Of a stretch of DNA of 64,000 bases, positions 9,829-18,109 are shown in pieces. The position numbers and the translations under genes are program-made. The stretch covers positions 4,338,501 through 4,402,500 of the forward strand of contig NZ_CP063832.1 in NCBI RefSeq assembly GCF_023277925.1, given 5' to 3'. The stretch comes from Pseudomonas entomophila. Its GTDB lineage: Bacteria > Pseudomonadota > Gammaproteobacteria > Pseudomonadales > Pseudomonadaceae. The first letter of the stretch is position 1. Each line of letters begins with the position of its first letter. The notes beneath the pieces were generated by a model, which was given only the letters and a program-made list of their open reading frames with translations, was not told the origin of the DNA and ran no database searches.

Positions 9829-10221
9829 ATGCTGACCCTGGAAAACCTTTTCGTCCTGATGCTGGTGGCGACCGCAGGCGCCTGGCTGTGGCACAACCAC
9901 GGGTTGCGCGAAAAGGCCCTGGCCCGGGTCAAGCAGCATTGCGCCAAGCTCGACCTGGAACTGCTCGACGACGCCGTGGCGCTCAAGCGCATCGCCTTCG
10001 TGCGCGATGCCAATGGCAAGAAGCGCCTAGCGCGCATCTACAACTTCGAGTTCACCGTTACCGGTGAGCAGCGGCACCCGGGCACTGTCACGCAGTTCGG
10101 CGCCCACACCATGCAGATCGAGCTCGCGCCCTATCCGTTCGAAATCAAGACACCACCACGCACCGACAACGTCATCGAGATGCAGCAGTGGCGCCAAGAG
10201 CACAACCGCTGGCGTAACTGA
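9829..10221 (+). CDS. DUF3301 family membrane-anchored protein
   Basis: This 130-residue protein has one N-terminal hydrophobic helix (LFVLMLVATAGAWLW, residues ~7-21) and a cytoplasmic basic domain (RDANGKKRLARIYNFEFTVTGEQRHPG). This is the DUF3301 architecture of gammaproteobacteria; function unknown. Its TAA stop abuts the convergent COG0523 gene with no spacer. Confidence 0.85.
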   Translation: MLTLENLFVLMLVATAGAWLWHNHGLREKALARVKQHCAKLDLELLDDAVALKRIAFVRDANGKKRLARIYNFEFTVTGEQRHPGTVTQFGAHTMQIELAPYPFEIKTPPRTDNVIEMQQWRQEHNRWRN

Positions 10222-11196
10222 TCAGGCGCCCAGCCGGCACGCGGCAAGCGCCTCCTGCAGCTCGTCCACGGGTTGCGCCTCGGCGAAAATCAGTTCCATC
10301 CGCGAATCCTTGCGCCATTCGCTCGGCTGCCAGTCGGGCAACTGCCCATCGAGCCCATTGAATGACAGCCAGCCCAGGTCGCTGTGGATAACACCCTTGG
10401 CCCGGCGCCATGGCCAGGCCTGGAGAAAGGCACGCAATCTCGCCGTGTCGAAGCGTTGGCTGGGGTGCCAACGCCAACCGATGCTCCAGCTACCTTCGCC
10501 CTGCTGGGCCTGGCATAGCGGCCGGCTTGGGTCTGTCCACAGGGCAGCAAGCGCCGGCCCCGGATTGTCCACAACCTGCTGGCTTGCATCAGGACAGCCC
10601 TTCCCTAATGTGGAAAAACTCGGCAGCCGGATCAACGGCAGGGCGCCATGATCGACCCAAACCTTGGGTAACTCGGGCAATCTGTCAGTTATCAACAGGC
10701 GCGTCTTGTTGTCCACAGCGGACGACTTGTTCAACACCAGCAACCCTGAAGTAGGCAACGCCAATTGCTGCGCTTCAGGCAAGGCTTCGCCACGCGCCAG
10801 GGCCTGGGCATCCAGCACCATAAGCAGTGGTTGCACGGCCAATACGGTCGTCCAGGGTGCTTGCTCCAGTTGTTGAAGCAACTGCTGGGGATGACCCAGG
10901 CCTGAAGGTTCGATGAACAAACGATCGGGGCGCGCCTTGCGCAGGAGACGCCCGAGCCCGACTTGGAACGGCGCGCCGTTGACACAGCAAAGGCAGCCCC
11001 CTGCCACTTCGGCAATGGCAATGCCGTCGTCATCGCGTGCCAACAAGGCGGCATCCAGGCCAATCTGCCCGAATTCATTGACCAGCACTGCCCAGCGTTC
11101 GTTAGCTGGACGCTGGCTCATCAGATGGCGGATCAAGCTGGTCTTGCCGGCCCCCAATGGGCCGGCGATCACATGGGTGGGGATGTTCTGCAGCAT
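10222..11196 (-). CDS. COG0523/CobW family GTPase (metallochaperone-like), first copy
   Basis: The 324-residue G3E GTPase shows Walker A GPLGAGKTSL (~residues 9-18), the metal-binding GGCLCC motif (CxCC), the SGLGHP region and the base-specificity motif NKSSAVD. Family members deliver zinc or other metals to client proteins. The start at 11194-11196 (MLQNIPTH) is chosen because it puts the Walker motif at the usual distance; a longer reading to 11247 is possible. It lies 164 bp downstream of DUF1826 on the same strand, separated by a REP pair, and may be the last gene of the zinc-responsive unit. Zinc as substrate is inferred from that context. Confidence 0.87.
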   Translation of the reverse strand: MLQNIPTHVIAGPLGAGKTSLIRHLMSQRPANERWAVLVNEFGQIGLDAALLARDDDGIAIAEVAGGCLCCVNGAPFQVGLGRLLRKARPDRLFIEPSGLGHPQQLLQQLEQAPWTTVLAVQPLLMVLDAQALARGEALPEAQQLALPTSGLLVLNKSSAVDNKTRLLITDRLPELPKVWVDHGALPLIRLPSFSTLGKGCPDASQQVVDNPGPALAALWTDPSRPLCQAQQGEGSWSIGWRWHPSQRFDTARLRAFLQAWPWRRAKGVIHSDLGWLSFNGLDGQLPDWQPSEWRKDSRMELIFAEAQPVDELQEALAACRLGA

Positions 11197-11262
11197 GGCT
11201 CGGTGTCGGGTCGGGGTTGGTGCAAGTCTATCGCGAGCCAGCAGCAACGCGACACAAACACT

Positions 11263-11342
11263 GTAGGAGCGGCTTCAGCCGCGATCACCCGCGAAGCGGG
11301 TGCCAGGCACAGCGTTGCCTGCATCACGGCTAAAGCTCCTAC
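11263..11342. repeat. Pseudomonas REP pair
   Basis: GTAGGAGCGGCTTCAGCCGC at one end is mirrored by CACGGCTAAAGCTCCTAC at the other, with the CCCGCGAAGCGGG hairpin between. It lies between the two COG0523-containing transcription blocks. Confidence 0.8.
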
Positions 11343-11360
11343 AAAGGGGCAGTGAACAAC

Positions 11361-11981
11361 TCAGGCGAGCCAATCCAGGCTCAGCAACAGCCGCCGATCG
11401 CCTGAAGAAGCCCGCGGCGAACGGTGGATAAGTCCGCCACCCTCGTTGCCCAGCCATTTCTCGCCCTTGAGCAACGCGACATCACCCACCGCTAGGCGGC
11501 GAATGTTATCCACAGGCGGTGGGTCGCTGAGCAGCCGTGATCGATCGATTGCGCCTTCTTCCAACCACTCGCTGCCTGCGCCTGCATAACTACTCAGCAA
11601 CCGCAGGGGCACATGATCCACATGGAAACGGGGGCACATCGCACTGTCCAGCACTCGCAGGCGCAAACCGACCCGTCGAGCGCCCAACAGGCAGGTGTAG
11701 GCCGCCACCAGCCAGCACACATCGGCCACAAAGCCCTCATAACCGTGCAGGTCCTGCGCCTCCCTGAGCAAACCAGGCACCCGGGGTGGCTGACGTTCAT
11801 CCACTTCGATCACCCGCTCATCCGTCAGCGTATGGCCAAGGCTGAGTACCAGCGCGGAAAAATCTTCCACCTGGGCGGGCAAGCGTCGCTGCCATACCGC
11901 CAGATTGACGCCGTCCTGAAGAATCTCCGTCATTACCTGGGGCGACTCACCGAGCGCCTGACGGATATCCACAGCCCTCAC
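11361..11981 (-). CDS. DUF1826 family protein
   Basis: The 206-residue protein belongs to DUF1826, a family often found beside COG0523 GTPases; its function is not established. The sequence [17 protein letters not shown] contains H120-x-D122, and a conserved-looking H186 lies in GGGLIHRSP near the C-terminus. The HxD...H arrangement and predicted beta-rich order resemble the metal ligands of cupin/2-oxoglutarate oxygenase folds. That resemblance is my inference. The start is GTG at 11979-11981, overlapping the stop of the upstream COG0523 gene by four bases (GTGA), so the two are translationally coupled and expected to share Zur control. Confidence 0.8.
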   Translation of the reverse strand: MRAVDIRQALGESPQVMTEILQDGVNLAVWQRRLPAQVEDFSALVLSLGHTLTDERVIEVDERQPPRVPGLLREAQDLHGYEGFVADVCWLVAAYTCLLGARRVGLRLRVLDSAMCPRFHVDHVPLRLLSSYAGAGSEWLEEGAIDRSRLLSDPPPVDNIRRLAVGDVALLKGEKWLGNEGGGLIHRSPRASSGDRRLLLSLDWLA

Positions 11982-13186
11982 GCGGCCTCCTCTTCGTCCC
12001 AGGCACCGAACGGATCAGGCAGGCGCAACCAGGCCACGGGCCCCTGGTCCATTTCTTCGTCGTCGAGCAGGCAGGCATCCAGCTCTGTGGATAACCTTGC
12101 AAAATCGATGTTCTGCCCGATGAATACCAGCTCCTGCCGGCAGTCACCCGCTTCGGCCGACCATTGCTTGAAAATCGCTGCCCGGTTGTCCTCATCCTGA
12201 GGCCACTGCTCACGGGGGACAAAACGCCACCAGCGCCCGGCCAGACCATGGCGCATCATGCCGCCGGCCTGTGACCAGCTGCCGGCTTCCTGGTACTTGC
12301 TGGCCAGCCAGAAGAACCCCTTGGAGCGCAACAACCGCCCATTGCTCCAGGGCTTGTGGATAAAGTCGAAGAAGCGCTGCGGATGAAACGGCCGACGCGC
12401 CTGCCAGGTGGTCGCGGCGATGCCGTACTCCTCGGTTTCCGGCACATGCTCGCCCCGCAGTTCCTGTAACCAGCCCGGTGCCTGGGCGGCCTGGTCGAAA
12501 TCGAAAAGCCCGGTGTCCAGGATGCGCGAAAGCGCGACCTGGCCCATCACCATGGGCAGGATCTGTGCTCGGGCATTGAGGCTGCGCAGGATGGCGATCA
12601 ACTCTTCGCGTTCGTGCTGGCTGATCAGGTCGATCTTGCTCAGCAACAGTACATCGGCGAACTCGACCTGTTCGATCAGCAAATCGCTGATCGAGCGCTC
12701 GTCCTCTTCGCCTAGCGTTTCGCCACGGCTGGCAAGACTGTCGGCAGCTTGGTAGTCGCGCAGGAAATTGAGCCCGTCGACTACCGTGACCATGGTATCC
12801 AGCCGCGCCATGTCAGACAGGCTGCGGCCCTGTTCGTCACGGAAAGTGAACGTCTCGGCAACGGGCAGGGGCTCGGAGATACCGGTCGACTCGATCAGTA
12901 GGTAATCGAAGCGTCCCTCCCGCGCCAACCGGGCAACTTCCTCCAGCAGGTCTTCGCGCAGGGTGCAGCAAATGCAGCCATTGCTCATCTCTACCAGTTT
13001 CTCCTCGGCGCGGTTGAGGCTGACATTGCGCTGGACTTCACTGGCATCGATGTTGATGTCACTCATGTCGTTGACGATCACGGCCACACGCAGGTCGTCG
13101 CGATTACGCAGGACATGGTTGAGCAGTGTGCTCTTGCCGGCGCCCAGGAAGCCGGACAGCACGGTGACGGGAAGACGGTTGGGCAT
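11978..13186 (-). CDS. COG0523/CobW family GTPase, second copy, Zur-linked (ZigA/YciC type)
   Basis: This 402-residue G3E GTPase has Walker [11 protein letters not shown] near the N-terminus, the CxCC metal-binding motif [24 protein letters not shown], the SKIDL nucleotide-specificity motif and the C-terminal CobW_C domain. It is the type induced on zinc starvation and thought to hand zinc to essential enzymes. The start at 13184-13186 (MPNRLPVTV) has a GAGG ribosome binding site; two upstream in-frame ATGs are less well placed. The perfect palindrome TGTTATA-T-TATAACA lies about 47 bp upstream, between this gene and the divergent folE2 unit, which indicates repression by Zur when zinc is plentiful. 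Confidence 0.92.
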   Translation of the reverse strand: MPNRLPVTVLSGFLGAGKSTLLNHVLRNRDDLRVAVIVNDMSDINIDASEVQRNVSLNRAEEKLVEMSNGCICCTLREDLLEEVARLAREGRFDYLLIESTGISEPLPVAETFTFRDEQGRSLSDMARLDTMVTVVDGLNFLRDYQAADSLASRGETLGEEDERSISDLLIEQVEFADVLLLSKIDLISQHEREELIAILRSLNARAQILPMVMGQVALSRILDTGLFDFDQAAQAPGWLQELRGEHVPETEEYGIAATTWQARRPFHPQRFFDFIHKPWSNGRLLRSKGFFWLASKYQEAGSWSQAGGMMRHGLAGRWWRFVPREQWPQDEDNRAAIFKQWSAEAGDCRQELVFIGQNIDFARLSTELDACLLDDEEMDQGPVAWLRLPDPFGAWDEEEAA

Positions 13187-13232
13187 GACGGACCTCATCG
13201 GGCGGGCACATTCGAAACGATGCATTGCGCAA

Positions 13233-13247
13233 TGTTATATTATAACA
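13233..13247. promoter_or_regulatory. Zur box
   Basis: TGTTATA-T-TATAACA is a perfect 7-1-7 palindrome matching the core of the gammaproteobacterial Zur operator (GTTATAnnATAAC type). It lies in the 110-bp divergent gap between the COG0523 gene and the small exported protein/folE2 unit, so one site could repress both directions. Confidence 0.85.
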
Positions 13248-13296
13248 ATACAATTTAGCCAAGCTGCTTTGGCCGAACGGTTGTCTGGAGAGCGTC

Positions 13297-13671
13297 ATGA
13301 AATCACTTGGCATCGTTGCGTTGCTGCTTACCCTGCCGGTACCAGTACTCGCCATGCCCCACACCGACCTTGCCCTTTGCACCCGTAGTGCAACCTTGCT
13401 CGCCTGCCATGACAGCCAGGGCAACTACTACAGCGTTCGCACCGAGGGCAGCACCTTCTACCTGCGCGGTTATGAAGTGACGGGCAAACGATTGTGGGCG
13501 CAAACCAACAGCCGCTATGGCCCGCTGACCTTCTTCACCGGCCTGGCCAGCGACGGTGAAGCCTGGGTCGGCTACAGCCGACGCGTCGGCTGGACCACCC
13601 TCAACCGTGTTTCCAGTTCCAGCGGCCAACGCTTCGATCTGCATTGCAGCCTGATCGGTGGCTGCCGTTGA
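13297..13671 (+). CDS. Small exported protein of unknown function, Zur-linked
   Basis: This is a 124-residue protein with a clear Sec signal peptide (MKSLGIVALLLTLPVPVLA, cleavage expected after residue 19). The mature part is about 105 residues and contains four cysteines, two near the start (TDLALC, LLAC) and two near the end (DLHC, GGC), which could form two disulfides in the periplasm. I do not recognise the family. It is the first gene after the Zur box and is followed 24 bp later by folE2, so it is expected to be made under zinc starvation. Confidence 0.75.
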   Translation: MKSLGIVALLLTLPVPVLAMPHTDLALCTRSATLLACHDSQGNYYSVRTEGSTFYLRGYEVTGKRLWAQTNSRYGPLTFFTGLASDGEAWVGYSRRVGWTTLNRVSSSSGQRFDLHCSLIGGCR

Positions 13672-13695
13672 CCCCCCTAAGACCAGGATCTCGCC

Positions 13696-14577
13696 ATGAC
13701 CAGCCTCACCCTTCCCGACATCGCCGCACAGAGTGCCCAGCAGCCATTGCCGCTGGACTGGGTAGGCATGTGCGGCATCGCCATGCCGGTGCAGTTCGAG
13801 GGGCGCCAAGTAAGCGCGCTTGCCGATGCAGGGGTGAGCCTCGACGACGGCTCATCTCGAGGCATACATATGTCGAGGTTGTACCTGGCACTGGAAGCAC
13901 TGGAGCGAGGCATGCTCACCCCGCGGCTCATCCGCCAGGTACTCGAGCAGTTTCTGTTCAGCCACGAAGGCCTTTCAGCAAGCGCCCACCTCCGTCTGCA
14001 GTTCGATCACCTGCTCAAACGCCCTGCGCTGGTCAGCCCGCTGGCGGGATGGAAGCACTACCCGGTGGCTATCGATGCACGGTTGAAAGCTGAAATGTTC
14101 CACGTGGAACTATCCGTGGGGATTCCCTATTCCTCGACCTGCCCATGTTCGGCGGCGCTCGCCAGGCAGCTTATCCAGGATCAGTTCGACAAGGACTTCT
14201 CGGGACAAGCGGTGGACCGACAAGCCGTGAGGGCATGGCTTGGCAGCAGCAGCGGGATCGTTGCCACACCCCATAGCCAGCGCAGTATGGCGAAGCTACA
14301 GATTAGCCTGGTGGGGGATGAACTGCCGATTACCGTACTGATCGACAAGGCCGAAGCAGCCTTGGGCACAGCGGTGCAGACCGCCGTGAAACGTGCCGAC
14401 GAGCAGGCCTTCGCCTTGGCCAACGGCCAGAACCTGATGTTCTGCGAGGATGCCGCCCGACGTCTGAACCTGGCCTTGCGCCAGGTCGATTGCGTAGCGG
14501 GGTTCACTGTGCGCGTGGAACATGCAGAAAGCCTGCATGCCCACGACGCAGTCGCGGTGAGTCGGTTCCAGAGGTAG
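13696..14577 (+). CDS. folE2: GTP cyclohydrolase FolE2 (type IB)
   Basis: The 293-residue enzyme converts GTP to 7,8-dihydroneopterin triphosphate, the first step of folate and queuosine-precursor synthesis. It is the type IB enzyme, which can use metals other than zinc and replaces the zinc enzyme FolE under zinc limitation. Diagnostic stretches are GIHMSRL, the catalytic-cysteine segment SSTCPCSAALARQ and VATPHSQRS. The length fits FolE2 (~300), not FolE (~190-220). It forms a unit with the exported protein behind the Zur box. A parS-like site is embedded at 14096-14111. Confidence 0.95.
   Translation: MTSLTLPDIAAQSAQQPLPLDWVGMCGIAMPVQFEGRQVSALADAGVSLDDGSSRGIHMSRLYLALEALERGMLTPRLIRQVLEQFLFSHEGLSASAHLRLQFDHLLKRPALVSPLAGWKHYPVAIDARLKAEMFHVELSVGIPYSSTCPCSAALARQLIQDQFDKDFSGQAVDRQAVRAWLGSSSGIVATPHSQRSMAKLQISLVGDELPITVLIDKAEAALGTAVQTAVKRADEQAFALANGQNLMFCEDAARRLNLALRQVDCVAGFTVRVEHAESLHAHDAVAVSRFQR
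14096..14111. other. parS site (15/16 match) inside folE2
   Basis: TGTTCCACGTGGAACT differs from the perfect parS palindrome TGTTCCACGTGGAACA only at the last base. In the folE2 frame it encodes MFHVEL. It is the most origin-distal of the four sites, about 29 kb from oriC. Confidence 0.8.
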
Positions 14578-14582
14578 GGCTA

Positions 14583-15110
14583 TCAGCTGCGCGGCTTCAC
14601 TGTTCCACAGTCGTTCCCCAGCCATACCGCCCGTGTGTCCATACTGCCGGCCTGCTGAACCCCGGAGGCGTTGAAGGTGCCGTTGACCTTGGTCAGGAAC
14701 TCCCGGTCGCTGAGGAACGTGGCCTGGCCTTGCCCCTGAGCCTTCGGGCAGCTGAACTGGAACTTCCAGACATTGCCATTGCGCTCGGTGATCTTCTGGG
14801 TGCACCCGGACTGCGGATCCTGCAGCGGGATGTCATTGGTTTTTACCTGCTCCGGCGTCAGGCACGAGCGCACCCCCTTGCCGCCCACGCTGATGCCCTG
14901 TTTGGCCAGCACCCCCTCCATCATTGCCCGTTGTTCGGGCAGCAGGTTCTTGAGTTGGCCCAGCATGAATGCCATGTCCGGCAATGGCTTGCCATCGACC
15001 TGCATGTTGCTGGTGGTCAGCTCCCACAAACCGGGTTGCAACATCTGCGCATGTACCAACGGGCTGCCCAATCCCAGGACCAGGGCAAGCAGTGGCAGGC
15101 GAATCTTCAT
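14583..15110 (-). CDS. DUF3617 family periplasmic protein
   Basis: The 175-residue protein has a signal peptide (MKIRLPLLALVLGLGSPLVHA, cleavage around residue 21) and begins its mature part with LQPGLWELTTSNMQVDG, the hallmark of DUF3617. Cysteines in RSCLTPEQ, GCTQKI, FSCPK and NDCGT could form disulfides. Function is unknown. It converges on folE2 with a 5-bp gap. Confidence 0.85.
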   Translation of the reverse strand: MKIRLPLLALVLGLGSPLVHAQMLQPGLWELTTSNMQVDGKPLPDMAFMLGQLKNLLPEQRAMMEGVLAKQGISVGGKGVRSCLTPEQVKTNDIPLQDPQSGCTQKITERNGNVWKFQFSCPKAQGQGQATFLSDREFLTKVNGTFNASGVQQAGSMDTRAVWLGNDCGTVKPRS

Positions 15111-15240
15111 GGATCTAGGCTCCTCGAAATACCGGCTCGGGCCGGACTGTGCCGTTAGACGTCATTTTTCCCCGCAGGTTGCAGCCCACCCCACGAACGT
15201 GGTCTGTTAAGCAGCACTGTGATTGGCAAGCAGGATGCGT

Positions 15241-16680
15241 ATGGATTACCACAGCCCCTACTTCTTCGGTTACTTGATCGGCCTGATTCATCTGCTCGGC
15301 ATCATCGCCGCGCTGCACGCGGTGTTCACCGTGCGCACCGCCCAAGGCGCGATCGCCTGGGCCTTGTCATTGCTGTTCATCCCCTACTTCACCCTCATCC
15401 CTTATCTGATTTTCGGTGCCCGCTCGTTCTACGCCTACATCCAGGCACGTCGCCAGGCCAACCAGGAAATGCACGTGGCCATGGCCAACCTTAACTGGCG
15501 TCCCTGGGTCGAAGAGGCGTTGACCGCGCGCGAGTCCGACAGTTATGCAGCCTTGCGAGCAATGCCCAAGCTCGGGCGCATGCCGTGCCTGGCCAATAAT
15601 GAGGTCAAGCTGCTGATCGACGGCGAAGCCACCTTCAAGGCGATCTTCGCTGCCATCGATGCGGCTCGGAACACAGTGCTGGTGCAGTTCTTCATCATTC
15701 ACGACGATACCCTGGGCAGACAGTTGCAACAGTTGCTGATACGAAAGGCCGCCGAAGGGGTACAGGTATTCGTGCTCTATGACCGGGTCGGCAGCCACGC
15801 CTTGCCGGGCAGCTACAGCCAGGTGCTGCGGGACGGCGGTGTACAGATTCAGGCATTCGCCACCCGCCGCGGATGGTTCAACCGCTTCCAGGTCAACTTC
15901 CGCAACCACCGCAAGATCGTGGTGGTGGATGGCGTGCGTGGTTTCCTCGGTGGGCACAACGTGGGGGATGAGTACCTCGGCGCCAATCCCCATCTGTCGC
16001 CCTGGCGCGACACCCATGTGCAGATCGCCGGCCCGGTGCTGGCCTGCCTGCAGGAGTCGTTCGCCGAAGACTGGTACTGGGCCACGCGCCAACTGCCGCC
16101 GTTGATCCTGCCAGACACCTACCCCGAAAACGGTGTGCTTTGCCAGGCGCTGGCCAGTGGCCCGGCAGACCCGCAGGAAACCTGTGCGCTGTTCTTCCTC
16201 GAAGCCATCCACTCGGCCACCCGCCGGGTGTGGATCACCAGCCCCTACTTCATCCCCGACGAAGCGATTTTCGCGGCCCTGCGTCTGGCCGTGTTGCGGG
16301 GGGTGGACGTGCGCGTCCTGATCCCGTCACGCCCGGACCATCGCATCGTCTATGCCGCCTCCAGCCTGTTCGCCTTCGAAGCGGTGCGCGCTGGGGTGCG
16401 CATGTTCCGTTACCAGCCGGGGTTCCTGCACCAGAAGGTGGTGCTGGTGGACGATGAGGTGAGCGCCATCGGCAGCGCCAACCTGGACAACCGCTCCTTC
16501 CGCCTGAACTTCGAGATCACCCTGCTGACCGTGGATCGCGCCTTCGCGGACCAGGTAGAACACATGCTGGCGGCCGATTTCGACCAGGCACGGGAAATTA
16601 CTGCGGAGGACAGTCGCGACACCCACCGCCTGCAACAGTTGGGGATGCGCATCGCGCGATTGATTTCACCGATCCTGTAA
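15241..16680 (+). CDS. cls: Cardiolipin synthase
   Basis: The 479-residue phospholipase D superfamily enzyme joins two phosphatidylglycerol molecules to cardiolipin and glycerol at the inner membrane. Two N-terminal membrane helices ([21 protein letters not shown] and the next segment) are followed by two HKD motifs: [10 protein letters not shown]...GGHNVGDEY (~residue 222) and [24 protein letters not shown] (~397). The start is the ATG at 15241; the ATG at 15235 and the TTG at 15223 are in frame but less likely. It converges on cfa across a shared bidirectional terminator. Confidence 0.95.
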   Translation: MDYHSPYFFGYLIGLIHLLGIIAALHAVFTVRTAQGAIAWALSLLFIPYFTLIPYLIFGARSFYAYIQARRQANQEMHVAMANLNWRPWVEEALTARESDSYAALRAMPKLGRMPCLANNEVKLLIDGEATFKAIFAAIDAARNTVLVQFFIIHDDTLGRQLQQLLIRKAAEGVQVFVLYDRVGSHALPGSYSQVLRDGGVQIQAFATRRGWFNRFQVNFRNHRKIVVVDGVRGFLGGHNVGDEYLGANPHLSPWRDTHVQIAGPVLACLQESFAEDWYWATRQLPPLILPDTYPENGVLCQALASGPADPQETCALFFLEAIHSATRRVWITSPYFIPDEAIFAALRLAVLRGVDVRVLIPSRPDHRIVYAASSLFAFEAVRAGVRMFRYQPGFLHQKVVLVDDEVSAIGSANLDNRSFRLNFEITLLTVDRAFADQVEHMLAADFDQAREITAEDSRDTHRLQQLGMRIARLISPIL

Positions 16681-16683
16681 AAC

Positions 16684-16714
16684 CAAGGGCCTGCTTGAAG
16701 CAGGCCCTTGTTGT
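16684..16714. terminator. Bidirectional terminator between cls and cfa
   Basis: CAAGGGCCTGCT, loop TGA, AGCAGGCCCTTG form a perfect 12-bp stem, followed by TTGT on the plus strand and flanked by convergent stop codons. Confidence 0.85.
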
Positions 16715-16715
16715 C

Positions 16716-17900
16716 TCAGCGGTAGAGATCCTCACGCGTCCAGGGCAGGTCATGGTGGCCGTCCGCGTAGGGTTTCACAGCGAGAATCTGGTGCAGGTTG
16801 ATCCAACCCTTGGAGAACGCGTAGGCACAGCCGGCCAAGTACAGGCGCCAGATACGCAGGGCCTGCTCAGGCACCAGCGCTGCCGCGCGGCGCAGCTGGT
16901 TCTCCAGGTTCTCGCTCCAATGGTTGAGGGTCTTGGCATAGTGCAGGCGCAAGCTCTCCACATCGACCACCTCCAGGCCAACCTCGCTGACACTGGCGCT
17001 GATCATCGAGAGGTGTGGCAGCTCGCCGTGAGGGAAGACATAACGGTCGATGAATTCACCCGCACCGCGGCCAACCGGGCGGCCGTCCACATGCCTGGCG
17101 GTGATGCCATGGTTCATCACCAGGCCACCTTCGCGCACCGCGCTGAACAGCTTGCGGCAATAAAGCTCGAGGTTGGCGTGGCCAACATGCTCGAACATGC
17201 CCACACTGACCACCTTGTCGAAACGGCCATCCTCGGGCAGATCGCGGTAATCGAGGATCTGCAGGTCGACCTTGTCGTCCAATCCCTCCTCCGTCACCCT
17301 TTGGCGGGCCAGCTGCAACTGCTCTTTGCTCAGGGTGATACCGAACACCCTGGCGCCATATTCACGGGCCGCGAAACGCGCCAGCCCTCCCCAGCCGCAA
17401 CCGACATCGAGCAGGTAGTCTCCGGCCTGCAGGCGCAGTTTGCGACACAGGTGATCGAACTTGTCCTGTTGCGCCTGGGCTAGCGTGTTATCGGGCTCCT
17501 TGAAGTAGGCACAGGAATAGGCCATGTCCGGGTCCAGCCAAAGCTGATAGAACTCGTTGGACAGGTCATAGTGGTAGGAAATGGCTTCTGCGTCAGTGCG
17601 CTTGTCGTGCGCGGTGCGCACCGGCGAGGAATCGCCTTCATCCTTGAGCAACGCTTCACTGAGCTCGTCGCAGACACGAATGACTTCGCCAATATCGCCC
17701 TCCAGCTCCAGCTTGCCTTCAACGAAAGCGGTACCAAGCGCATCCAGGCTGGGATGAGTGAGCTGGGTGATCAGCTGGGGTTCCTTGACTAGGATGGTGA
17801 CCTGGGGGCTGGGCCCCAGATCGAACTGGTTGCCGTCCCACAGCTTGACGCGCAAAGGCAAGTGCAAGCCCTGCAACGCGAGTGGAAGTTGCGCAAGCAT
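16716..17900 (-). CDS. cfa: Cyclopropane-fatty-acyl-phospholipid synthase
   Basis: This 394-residue SAM-dependent enzyme adds a methylene bridge to unsaturated acyl chains of membrane phospholipids. The N-terminal lipid-binding domain (~1-95) precedes a class I methyltransferase domain with the SAM motif LDVGCGWGGLARFAA (~165), then GITLSKEQ and VSVGMFEHVG, a conserved family signature. Cls and Cfa, both membrane-lipid modifiers, face each other here. Cfa genes are commonly stationary-phase induced; no RpoS promoter was confidently recognised. Confidence 0.95.
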   Translation of the reverse strand: MLAQLPLALQGLHLPLRVKLWDGNQFDLGPSPQVTILVKEPQLITQLTHPSLDALGTAFVEGKLELEGDIGEVIRVCDELSEALLKDEGDSSPVRTAHDKRTDAEAISYHYDLSNEFYQLWLDPDMAYSCAYFKEPDNTLAQAQQDKFDHLCRKLRLQAGDYLLDVGCGWGGLARFAAREYGARVFGITLSKEQLQLARQRVTEEGLDDKVDLQILDYRDLPEDGRFDKVVSVGMFEHVGHANLELYCRKLFSAVREGGLVMNHGITARHVDGRPVGRGAGEFIDRYVFPHGELPHLSMISASVSEVGLEVVDVESLRLHYAKTLNHWSENLENQLRRAAALVPEQALRIWRLYLAGCAYAFSKGWINLHQILAVKPYADGHHDLPWTREDLYR

Positions 17901-18037
17901 TCATGACCCTCCCTATCTTTGATTCGGGACGCCACGCCTTACATTACGGACGTCACCGGATCAGGGTAGTTCATTCGTGCGAAGTTTCCGTTAATCGCGA
18001 CCATGGTCTAGCACTATCTGGCACGGTGAGCGCAACG

Positions 18038-18051
18038 GATTGTATACAATC
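18038..18051. promoter_or_regulatory. 14-bp palindromic operator candidate upstream of lpd3
   Basis: GATTGTATACAATC is a perfect palindrome in the cfa/lpd3 divergent gap, 58 bp before the lpd3 start. The TTGTATACAA core resembles operators of GntR-type (FCD) regulators. The regulator is unknown. Confidence 0.5.
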
Positions 18052-18109
18052 TTTCGCGCTCGGACTAACCTTGTGCCCCTCTTCGCTTCCTCACTCTGGA
18101 GTAGAACCC

